From Pseudomonadota bacterium (GTDB lineage Bacteria > Hydrothermota > 32-111 > QNBC01): a stretch of 14,671 nucleotides of DNA. Positions 6,756-13,551 of this stretch are shown here, piece after piece. The DNA lies in NCBI GenBank assembly GCA_011682715.1, contig JAACEC010000016.1, positions 1-14,671 of the forward strand, in the 5' to 3' direction. The position numbers were made by a program, and so were the translations under genes. The stretch's first letter is position 1. Each line of letters begins with the position of its first letter. The notes beneath the pieces were generated by a model that had not been told where the DNA came from, did not search any database, and was given only the letters and a program-made list of their open reading frames with translations.

Positions 6756-7334
6756 TTGTCATTAATTAACTACGCTTCGAGGGAAATTAGTTGTAAAATA
6801 GTTTATTACGGTCCCGGGCTCGGCGGAAAAACCACAAATATAAAATATATTTATTCGAAAATTTCCCCCAATGCAAAAGGAAATCTCATCAGTCTGGCAA
6901 CTGAGCTGGACAGAACACTTTTCTTCGATTTTTTACCGGTTAACCTCGGTAATATTCGCGGTTTTAAAACCAGATTCCACCTTTATACCGTTCCAGGGCA
7001 AGTCTATTACAATGCATCAAGAAAACTAATACTTAAGGGTGTTGACGGTATTATATTCGTGGCTGATTCACAGGTTGAAAGGTTGGAAGATAATATTGAT
7101 TCACTTCAAAACATGCTGGAAAATTTACAGGAATACAACCTGAATCTCGCATCCGTTCCTCTTGTCCTTCAATACAACAAGAGAGATTTACCCAATATTT
7201 CGACGGTTGATGAATTGGAAAATATTCTCAATCCGCAAAAGTTATCTTCTTTTGAAGCCGTCGCAGTACAGGGAATAGGTGTCTTTGAAACCTTGAAAGC
7301 AATAAGTAAACTTGTGATCAGGAATTTAAGTTAG
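6756..7334 (+). CDS. mglA: MglA-family Ras-like small GTPase
   Basis: Bacterial small GTPase of 192 residues, close to the 195 of Myxococcus MglA. The P-loop is GPGLGGKTT (19-27; many relatives have Cys at the second-to-last Gly before Lys). Switch I is TELDRTLFFDFLP (49-61), the G3 region is YTVPGQVYYN with Gln82, the G4 motif is NKRD (141-144), and the G5-like region is SFEAVAVQGIGVFET. The MglA-specific PGQ in place of the usual DxxG is present. Translation starts at TTG 6756 behind GGAGGT (6745-6750); no ATG fits. GTP-bound MglA normally marks one cell pole until MglB triggers hydrolysis. The last 17 bp overlap the end of the convergent chemoreceptor-like gene, leaving no room for a terminator between them. 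Confidence 0.96.
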   Translation: MSLINYASREISCKIVYYGPGLGGKTTNIKYIYSKISPNAKGNLISLATELDRTLFFDFLPVNLGNIRGFKTRFHLYTVPGQVYYNASRKLILKGVDGIIFVADSQVERLEDNIDSLQNMLENLQEYNLNLASVPLVLQYNKRDLPNISTVDELENILNPQKLSSFEAVAVQGIGVFETLKAISKLVIRNLS

Positions 7335-8637
7335 AAAAAACATCCTCTAAATAAAGTTTAAAATCATTTAAAACGGTTTTATATTGGTAAATTAATTTGT
7401 TTTTATTCCTATTAATCAGGTTTGTTATCTCTTTATTCAACTTCTCATTCTCATTCTCTCTATCTTTCCATATATTTTCCATATGCCATTTTACAATTGT
7501 CATATCACCTTTTATTTTCTCTATCGTTGAGGATTTGGTTTCCAAGTTAGTTTTATCGATCTTATCTTCGATACCATTCTGAAATTGAAATATTCTGTCG
7601 GACAGATTAGCCATCTCATCGGCGACGACTTTGAAGCCCTCTCCCTCACTTTCCGAAGAATTGGCTAAAATCATTGCATTATAAGAAAGTATCCTTAGCC
7701 TGTTGGCAAAGTACTCAATTTTGCTGAGTTCCCCTTTTAATTTTAAAATAAACCGTTTGCCCTGTTCGGATATCGCAGCGTCTTCTTGCTCGAGGTGAAT
7801 AACATTGCTCTCGAATAGTTTGAAATCATTATTTAAGTTTTCCATGCTATCCTTCAAACCGATATTATACTCCATATTTTCGGTTCGTTCGTTTTTTTCC
7901 ATTGCCGAAATTATCTCTTCAAGTTTTTCGATTATATCTTTCTTTATCTTCGGAAGCTTCCCTTTGCCATCGACTTCCCGTTTCACTTCACATTCTTCGT
8001 AAGTTTTCTTTTCTCCTCCTTTTAATATCTCAACCAGTTCGTTTTCCCTTTTGCCCTCCTGACTCAATTGTTCAATGGCAAATTTCTGTCTGTCCGGAAA
8101 CTTTATAAAAATTATTAAGAAAAGTAATATGAACCCTCCTATTAGGTATAACTGCCTCTTGATAAACATAAGATAGTTTTCTTTAAAATGCGGTATAATA
8201 ACAAGTACCACTTCACCTATAGGAGTATTATTCAATACACTTTTGATCTGAATTACTTTAATGTACATATTCCCGGTAAACAAGAGCGAATCTTTATCGG
8301 AAGGATTTGCAATTAGTTTTTCTATGATAGTTGTATCCGATCCTATACTCCCCTTTGTCATGGAAAACAGCTCTTTACCGGAAGAATCATAAACGGCAAT
8401 CTCTTTAAAGTATTGCAAACTCACAATATACTTTAAAACTGTCGATGATATCTGCAATTTGTCATTAATATTTCCCTTTATCTGAGAACTCAAAAAAGAG
8501 ATATACTCCTTATCAATTAATTTTTCTTTTTTTTGATCCATCTTATAAAATTGATAAGTAATAATAAAAAATATTATTAAAGCCAAGATTAAAACATAAA
8601 GTCTGCTTTTATTCCATATCTTCGTCAAGACTTGCAA
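7318..8637 (-). CDS. Membrane chemoreceptor-like protein with degenerate MCP signalling tip
   Basis: A 439-residue protein that I would call a divergent methyl-accepting chemotaxis-like transducer. TM1 is about 13-30, an extracytoplasmic region of about 130 residues holds a PAS/Cache-like strand pattern (EIAVYDSSGKELFSM, 79-93), and TM2 is about 162-180. No HAMP domain is evident. The cytoplasmic part is long, highly charged and helical. Residues 306-360 align without gaps to the MCP hairpin tip: RILSYNAMILA matches NILALNAAVEA, and GEGFKVVADEMANLSDR matches GRGFAVVAGEVRNLAQR. Trimer-contact positions are lost: the Phe, Glu and Arg equivalent to Tsr F373, E385 and R388 are Asn, Leu and Ser. 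Start is TTG 8637, 29 bp inside hprK, with AAGGAAGG 8 bases upstream. It is the last gene of the - strand operon and ends inside mglA. Its output partner is unknown. Confidence 0.75.
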   Translation of the reverse strand: MQVLTKIWNKSRLYVLILALIIFFIITYQFYKMDQKKEKLIDKEYISFLSSQIKGNINDKLQISSTVLKYIVSLQYFKEIAVYDSSGKELFSMTKGSIGSDTTIIEKLIANPSDKDSLLFTGNMYIKVIQIKSVLNNTPIGEVVLVIIPHFKENYLMFIKRQLYLIGGFILLFLIIFIKFPDRQKFAIEQLSQEGKRENELVEILKGGEKKTYEECEVKREVDGKGKLPKIKKDIIEKLEEIISAMEKNERTENMEYNIGLKDSMENLNNDFKLFESNVIHLEQEDAAISEQGKRFILKLKGELSKIEYFANRLRILSYNAMILANSSESEGEGFKVVADEMANLSDRIFQFQNGIEDKIDKTNLETKSSTIEKIKGDMTIVKWHMENIWKDRENENEKLNKEITNLINRNKNKLIYQYKTVLNDFKLYLEDVFSNLNS

Positions 8638-9604
8638 GTTTTCTGCCTTCCTTTTTCATCAACTCTATTAATTTCCTGTCAAATATCTGTGCGGCATCAA
8701 CACCAATTAGTTTCAATTGATGGTTTAAAGCCACCACTTCCACTATTACGGATACATTTTTCCCTGGAACAAGCGGAATTTCTATCTTCGGTATTTTAAC
8801 CCCTAAGATATCTACCATACGTTGGTTCATCCCTATTCGCTCGTAATTGATACCTTCTCTCCACTTAACCAAGTCCACTTGCAGTTCCACTCTTTTGTGC
8901 AAACGAATTCCTCGAATACCAAAGATTTTCGCCAAATCAATGATTCCTATTCCTCTGATTTCCATGAAGTGTTGCAACGATTCTCTATCTTCAAGCCCTG
9001 ACCCCATTAAAATTTCCGATGTCCGTCTCCGTATAGAAACGATGTCATCAGCTACCATTCTATGCCCTCTCTCAACGAGGTCAAGAGCAAGTTCACTTTT
9101 ACCTATACCGCTCTCCCCTCTTATTAATACACCAATACCGTAAACATCTATTAGAGATCCGTGTAAAACTACCTCGGGAGCTAATTGAGCACTTAGATAT
9201 GAAGATACCTTGTGTATTAAATTCGTTGTAATCTCTTTCGTCCTGAACACCGGAATCTTATTTTTCTTTGCGACTTTAACGAGATATGGATCATAATCCA
9301 ATCCCTTTGTAATAATTACCAGCGGGATTTTAAATGAAAATAGATCCCTGATGGCTTTCCTCCGTTTACTTACGGACAAAGTATTTAAATAGGAATATTC
9401 TGTCTGTCCCAAAACCTGTATTCGTTGATATAGAAAATAATTCTTAAATCCGGTAAGTATCAAACCGGGTCTGTTAAGATCGGGAGAAACTATTTTATTG
9501 TCAAATCCCGCATCTTTCGTAATGCATTCAAAACCGAAATCGCCTTTTTTGTTATTATAAAACTGTAAAACGGATATTTCCTTATGAATTATTGATTCAG
9601 GCAT
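8609..9604 (-). CDS. hprK: HPr kinase/phosphorylase
   Basis: Bifunctional enzyme that phosphorylates HPr on a serine and removes that phosphate, linking carbon and energy state to regulation. It has 331 residues (family about 310-330). After the N-terminal domain comes HGSLIDVYGIGVLIRGESGIGKSELAL, with the P-loop GESGIGKS at 163-170, then RGHRMVADD (179-187, conserved Asp186-Asp187). The HprK signature is MEIRGIGIIDLAKIFG (214-229), followed by the VPGKN loop (279-283). I chose ATG 9604, one base after the hpf stop; TTG 9640, inside hpf, would add 12 residues and has no better ribosome site. Pairing with hpf recalls the proteobacterial rpoN-hpf-ptsN-hprK region. No HPr or PTS enzyme gene is in the window, so its partner must be elsewhere. 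Confidence 0.95.
   Translation of the reverse strand: MPESIIHKEISVLQFYNNKKGDFGFECITKDAGFDNKIVSPDLNRPGLILTGFKNYFLYQRIQVLGQTEYSYLNTLSVSKRRKAIRDLFSFKIPLVIITKGLDYDPYLVKVAKKNKIPVFRTKEITTNLIHKVSSYLSAQLAPEVVLHGSLIDVYGIGVLIRGESGIGKSELALDLVERGHRMVADDIVSIRRRTSEILMGSGLEDRESLQHFMEIRGIGIIDLAKIFGIRGIRLHKRVELQVDLVKWREGINYERIGMNQRMVDILGVKIPKIEIPLVPGKNVSVIVEVVALNHQLKLIGVDAAQIFDRKLIELMKKEGRKLASLDEDME
8646..8653 (-). promoter_or_regulatory. Ribosome binding site inside hprK that sets the TTG start of the chemoreceptor-like gene
   Basis: On the - strand this reads AAGGAAGG, 8 bases before TTG 8637. The next in-frame alternatives (TTG 8628, or a methionine after TM1) are too far away or would remove the first membrane helix. 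Confidence 0.6.
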
Positions 9605-9605
9605 A

Positions 9606-9911
9606 TTATTTTGCTTTTTTCTTTGTCTCAAATTGATCAAGACGTTTTTTTAATTGTATTAACATCTTATCCACTACACTATCTATAGCCATGTAAAGGT
9701 CGTAACCTTCATCTTTGCTTGAGAATGTCGTATCCTTCGTTTTTACCATAAATTCCACATGGTTTCTGTTCTTTTCCTGATCAAGGATCATTCTCATATT
9801 TATTATATAGTCCTTATGATTATCAAGCTTGTTCACTTTCTTCTCCACGAAATCTTTTATGTTATCTGTTAAGTCAAAATGTCTTGCAGTTAATTCCAGT
9901 CTGTTTTTCAT
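9606..9911 (-). CDS. hpf: Short ribosome hibernation promoting factor (HPF/RaiA/YfiA family)
   Basis: A 101-residue cytoplasmic protein that binds the 30S A/P-site region and inactivates ribosomes in slow or stationary growth. It has the family's beta-alpha-beta-beta-beta-alpha pattern: LTARHFDLTDNIKDFVEKKVNKLD at the start, strands IINMRMILDQ, HVEFMVKTKD and TTFSSKDEG, then DLYMAIDSVVDKMLIQLKKR. The basic tail is ETKKKAK. It is the short form, lacking the C-terminal dimerisation domain of long HPF, so 100S formation would need RMF or not occur. ATG 9911 overlaps the nadB stop by four bases (ATGA) and has a very strong ribosome site, suggesting high translation relative to its operon neighbours. 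Confidence 0.95.
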   Translation of the reverse strand: MKNRLELTARHFDLTDNIKDFVEKKVNKLDNHKDYIINMRMILDQEKNRNHVEFMVKTKDTTFSSKDEGYDLYMAIDSVVDKMLIQLKKRLDQFETKKKAK

Positions 9912-11479
9912 GTTATCCTCCTTTTTAAAATTGTATCATGTTTAAATTCATCCTTTTCTTCCGGGTAATCCTCATTATAATTTAAGCCCCTCGATTCTTT
10001 CCTAATCAAAGAAGATTCGATAACAAGCGAAGCTACAATTCCCATATTTCGCATCTCAAATAATGTGCTGCTGAATTTACCCTTCTCTATCATTTTTTCA
10101 ATTTTTTCATTGAGGTTTTCTATGATATCACGTGCAATCTTCAAACGATTATCATTTCTTACAATTCCAACAAAGTCCCACATTGTGCTCCTTATCTTAT
10201 TCCTATCACCATCAAAAAAATCAATGTCAATAAAATTTAACTTCTTTTCCTCTTCTCTATTATAATTAAATTTTACCTTTATATCAAGTTTATCCAATGT
10301 ATCTTTGAAAGCGTTTTCGGAAAAAACTAATGCCTCCAGCAACGAGTTGCTTGCCAGCCTATTAGCTCCGTGTAATCCCGTAAATGCTACCTCTCCGGCA
10401 GCATAAAGTCCTTCTATATCGGTCAAACCCAATTGATCGGTCTTGACTCCACCACAAAAATAGTGCGCTGCAGGTATAACGGGAATCATGTCTTTCGGCG
10501 GGTATATCCCTCTTTTTACACAAGCATCGAGAATATTGGGAAACTTTCTTTTTATCTTTTCTTCCGGCATTGACGACAAATCGAGATAAACATAGCCATA
10601 ACCATGCTTCTTCGTTTCATTATCTATGGCCCTTGCAACTATATCTCTCGGTGCAAGACTCTTTAATTCGTGGTATTTATCCATAAATTCAACGCCGTCA
10701 GGTGTCTTTAGTACCGCACCGGCTCCTCGAACGGCTTCGGAAATCAAAAATGATTTTTCTTCAATTTGCACCTTTTCGTATAAACTTGTCGGGTGAAATT
10801 GAACAAATTCCATGTTGCCCACCGATGCTCCCGCCAGATATGCCATGGCAATACCATCACCGGTAGCGATTACAGGGTTTGTTGTAAACTTATAAATTCT
10901 TGAAGCACCTCCGGTTGCCAACAGAACAAATTTGGCAATGTAATGATTTATGGTATAATTTTCTCTGTCCAATGATTTCACTCCTATACATCTTCCCCCA
11001 TCGTTCAAAATAAGATCCAGTGCCATCTGGTTCTCAATCATATCAATATTAGGATTATTCCGTATCTTTTCAAGCAATTTTTGCTCTATTTCAAATCCGG
11101 TAAGATCTTTTGCATGGACAATTCTGTTTTTTGAATGTCCCCCTTCTCTTCCCAGTTCGAGCTTTCCGTTCTCTTCAGTAAACCTGACACCGTAACTCAA
11201 CAGTTCCTGAACAACCCTCGGACCGTTTCTAATTACCATATTCACGATATCTTCGTGACTCAGCTCGCATCCTGTTCTCAATGTATCCTTTATGTGCATT
11301 TCAAAACTGTCATGTTCGTCAAAAACGGTGGCAATTCCACCTTGAGCATAATTTGTATTTGCATCACTTTTCGATTTCTTTGTTATGATCGATACTTTCC
11401 CGTATTTGGAAGCTTTTATCGAAAATATCAAACCTGCTACACCACTGCCTATAACAAGATAATCCGAATATATCTCCAT
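9908..11479 (-). CDS. nadB: L-aspartate oxidase
   Basis: FAD enzyme that oxidises L-aspartate to iminoaspartate, which NadA condenses with dihydroxyacetone phosphate to make quinolinate for NAD. It has 523 residues, as usual. The FAD fold starts YLVIGSGVAGL (7-17, GxGxxG). Family blocks include NYAQGGIA (43-50), REGGHS (111-116), VQFHPTSLY (226-234), SEAVRGAGAVL (247-257), APRDIVARAI (276-285, likely catalytic Arg278), IPAAHYFCGGVKTD (335-348) and AAGEVAFTGLHGANRLASNSLLE (360-382). The HPTSLY and GLHGANRLASNS blocks separate NadB from succinate dehydrogenase flavoproteins. ATG 11479 has AAGGAG before it, 9 bp after the GWxTD gene. nadA and nadC are not in the window. Its place behind lysC and asd puts two aspartate-consuming branches in one transcript. 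Confidence 0.97.
   Translation of the reverse strand: MEIYSDYLVIGSGVAGLIFSIKASKYGKVSIITKKSKSDANTNYAQGGIATVFDEHDSFEMHIKDTLRTGCELSHEDIVNMVIRNGPRVVQELLSYGVRFTEENGKLELGREGGHSKNRIVHAKDLTGFEIEQKLLEKIRNNPNIDMIENQMALDLILNDGGRCIGVKSLDRENYTINHYIAKFVLLATGGASRIYKFTTNPVIATGDGIAMAYLAGASVGNMEFVQFHPTSLYEKVQIEEKSFLISEAVRGAGAVLKTPDGVEFMDKYHELKSLAPRDIVARAIDNETKKHGYGYVYLDLSSMPEEKIKRKFPNILDACVKRGIYPPKDMIPVIPAAHYFCGGVKTDQLGLTDIEGLYAAGEVAFTGLHGANRLASNSLLEALVFSENAFKDTLDKLDIKVKFNYNREEEKKLNFIDIDFFDGDRNKIRSTMWDFVGIVRNDNRLKIARDIIENLNEKIEKMIEKGKFSSTLFEMRNMGIVASLVIESSLIRKESRGLNYNEDYPEEKDEFKHDTILKRRIT
9916..9924 (-). promoter_or_regulatory. Strong ribosome binding site of hpf, embedded in the last codons of nadB
   Basis: The - strand reads AAAGGAGGA, five bases before the ATG of hpf. 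The same bases encode the Lys-Arg-Arg near the C-terminus of NadB. Confidence 0.8.
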
Positions 11480-11488
11480 ATCTACTCC

Positions 11489-12580
11489 TTAATATACCAA
11501 TTGATAATCACCCCAACCATATTTGTCAACAAAAACAAAACGTTTATGCAATTCGCTATAGTACCAAATTTCGTACGGTTCCGAATCAATGTTATACGGA
11601 AAACTCTCGATGTCGTCAGGAGGACCGTATTTTATATATATCATACCTCTGTCGGTCTTCCATCCCGGTTTATAGGAAGTAAATTTTTTATTCGCATATT
11701 CTACTCTTTTGAAGTACTCTATCTCCGCCTCATTTTTCTCGGTCGTAGGTACCGGATCCCGTTTTTTCCAAAATACACTCCATAAGGAATCTCTTTTCGA
11801 CTCGGGAGCATTCTTCAACTTTCTTATCTCAGACGGAGTCGATATATACACCAATTCATTGACCCTCTCCATATAGGTTTCTATTTCTTCAGTATCAACC
11901 ACACTAAGGGGAAAAGATACGGCAAAATTAGCACTGTCCAGAATTGATACCTTTATTTCCTTTGATAAATTAATTGTATTCTTATTCAATTCAATTTCAA
12001 TAAAATTATACCCGCTGTCCAAAGTACCGCTTTTGTCGACCAAAATAGTATCTCCAACAAGATCAATACGGTAATTGTATCTTTTACCTTTTCCATTGAA
12101 TATAGCAATTCTTAATTTCTTCGCTGTTTTATAATCAGAGGAGATTTCATTATTATTAAATAATATGGGAGGATAAACTTTGACATTTCCATCGCCCTTA
12201 TACCCTTTTGTAACGAATTTCTTAAATTTTAATACTTTGCCGGATAACCTGTCTTTAATGTCTACCTCCATGTTTACACTATCAAATTTGGAAGGGAAAA
12301 ATATCGTCTTTGAAAAATTCCCTTTCTCATTATCCAACGTGTCGACATAGATATTTCCCCCCAGAAAATCCTTCCCTCTAAAAATCATTATTCTGTATTC
12401 TGCCACAGAGAACATTCTGTTTCCCTGTTTTCTTGAAATAAATTCTTCCCTATCGGAACTTACTCTAACGTAATATCCCTCTTTGTTCCCTTTCACTCCC
12501 GGCAACACCTTTACATTGTAAGGAGAATATTGTCCCGTAAAACCGGGAAACAAGAATATTAGTAATACCAGAACATTCAT
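11489..12580 (-). CDS. Secreted GWxTD-domain protein of unknown function
   Basis: A 363-residue protein with an N-terminal signal peptide (about 1-16, hydrophobic VLVLLIFLFPGF, no lipobox cysteine), so probably periplasmic or outer-envelope. Residues about 20-230 are beta-rich and form repeated sandwich-like strands. The C-terminal third is the GWxTD domain: LVYISTPSEIRKLK (243-256), FWKKRDPVP (270-278), YFKRVEYANKKF (289-300), PGWKTDRGMIYIKYGPPDDIE (305-325), PYEIWYY (335-341) and GWGDYQLVY at the end. This domain is known mainly from Bacteroidota, Acidobacteriota and related candidate phyla and has no established activity. Its ATG overlaps the asd stop by four bases with GAGGGG upstream, so it is translationally coupled to an amino-acid biosynthesis gene. 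That context gives no obvious clue to its job. Confidence 0.88.
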   Translation of the reverse strand: MNVLVLLIFLFPGFTGQYSPYNVKVLPGVKGNKEGYYVRVSSDREEFISRKQGNRMFSVAEYRIMIFRGKDFLGGNIYVDTLDNEKGNFSKTIFFPSKFDSVNMEVDIKDRLSGKVLKFKKFVTKGYKGDGNVKVYPPILFNNNEISSDYKTAKKLRIAIFNGKGKRYNYRIDLVGDTILVDKSGTLDSGYNFIEIELNKNTINLSKEIKVSILDSANFAVSFPLSVVDTEEIETYMERVNELVYISTPSEIRKLKNAPESKRDSLWSVFWKKRDPVPTTEKNEAEIEYFKRVEYANKKFTSYKPGWKTDRGMIYIKYGPPDDIESFPYNIDSEPYEIWYYSELHKRFVFVDKYGWGDYQLVY

Positions 12581-13551
12581 AGTAACCCCTCAAGTATCTG
12601 TACCGCATTCAAAGCAGCGCCTTTTCTCAGGTTATCGCTTACGATCCACATATCAAGTGCCATATCATCAATATTCGACCTCCTGATCCTTCCCACATAA
12701 ACATCATCCCTTCCGCTTACCGAAGAAGGAGTAGGATACTTTAGATTTTCTATATTGTCAACTACCTTTACACCTGGGACCTCATTCAACATCGTTCTTA
12801 TGTCAGGGATTTCAAATTTCCTTTTTAGCTTTATAAAACAAGATTCACCGTGTGCTCTTACAACAGGGACCCTAACGCAAGTCGCATCCACTTTAATTGA
12901 TTTGTCATGGAGTATCTTTCGCGTTTCTCTTAACATTTTCATCTCTTCTACAGTATAACCGTTTTTTTCAAAAAGGTCTATTTGAGGAATAACATTGTCA
13001 TATATCGGATAATTGTCTTTAATTTCTCCTCTGCTCTCCCTCTCGTACTTATCAAGAAAATCTTTCCCTGCCCCTGACATGGCTTGATAAGTTGATACTA
13101 CTATGGTTTCTATTCCATATCTTTTGTAAATCGGAAACAACGGCATCAACATCCCTATGGTAGAGCAGTTGGGATTAGCTATAATATTATCGTGATTTTT
13201 TAAATCCTGCGGATTTATTTCTGGAATGACAAGAGGAACAGATCTATCCATTCTAAAAGCGTTGGAATTGTCAATGACAACGGTTCCGACTTTCGCTGCT
13301 ATAGAAGCATATTGTAAAGATATTCCTTTCCCAGCAGAGAATATAGCAAAATCCATTCCTTCGAATAATGATTTGTCTATTTCCACAACTCTATAACGGA
13401 CATCTTTAAAAATCACCTCTTTTCCTAATGACCTGTCGGATGCAGCAAGCTTTAACCTGTTAACGGGAATATCCCTCTCTTTAAGAATCTTTAAGACTTC
13501 TTGACCAACAAGTCCCGTAGCTCCTACTATTGCCAGATTAATGCGTCTCAT
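12577..13551 (-). CDS. asd: Aspartate-semialdehyde dehydrogenase
   Basis: NADPH-dependent enzyme making L-aspartate 4-semialdehyde from aspartyl phosphate, the common precursor of lysine/diaminopimelate, threonine and methionine. It has 324 residues, near the usual 330-340. The Rossmann motif is VGATGLVGQEV (9-19). The catalytic cysteine lies in NPNCSTIGM (Cys129), QAMSGAGKDFLDKYE (156-170) is the family active-site loop, and the dimerisation/substrate part has CVRVPVVRAHGE (225-236). ATG 13551 has GGAG five bases upstream and sits 14 bp inside the aspartate kinase gene, so the two sequential pathway enzymes are coupled. Identity is secure. Confidence 0.96.
   Translation of the reverse strand: MRRINLAIVGATGLVGQEVLKILKERDIPVNRLKLAASDRSLGKEVIFKDVRYRVVEIDKSLFEGMDFAIFSAGKGISLQYASIAAKVGTVVIDNSNAFRMDRSVPLVIPEINPQDLKNHDNIIANPNCSTIGMLMPLFPIYKRYGIETIVVSTYQAMSGAGKDFLDKYERESRGEIKDNYPIYDNVIPQIDLFEKNGYTVEEMKMLRETRKILHDKSIKVDATCVRVPVVRAHGESCFIKLKRKFEIPDIRTMLNEVPGVKVVDNIENLKYPTPSSVSGRDDVYVGRIRRSNIDDMALDMWIVSDNLRKGAALNAVQILEGLL

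Noticed and set aside
7335..7390. A/T-rich weak inverted repeats (TTTAAAA / TTTTA) just after mglA as a terminator
   Set aside because: The stems are short, unstable and lie inside the convergent coding sequence without a proper T-tract.
7397..8108. Several + strand open frames of 60-70 codons opposite the receptor-like gene
   Set aside because: Their products are low-complexity F/S/I-rich translations with no ribosome sites; they are shadows of the charged helical protein on the other strand.
9605..9640. Upstream TTG start for hprK giving 12 extra residues
   Set aside because: It lies inside hpf without a ribosome site, and ATG 9604 immediately after the hpf stop gives a normal family length.
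11135..11785. A 216-codon + strand open frame opposite nadB and the GWxTD gene
   Set aside because: It spans the junction of two well-supported - strand genes, has no family motifs and no ribosome site, so it is an antisense shadow.
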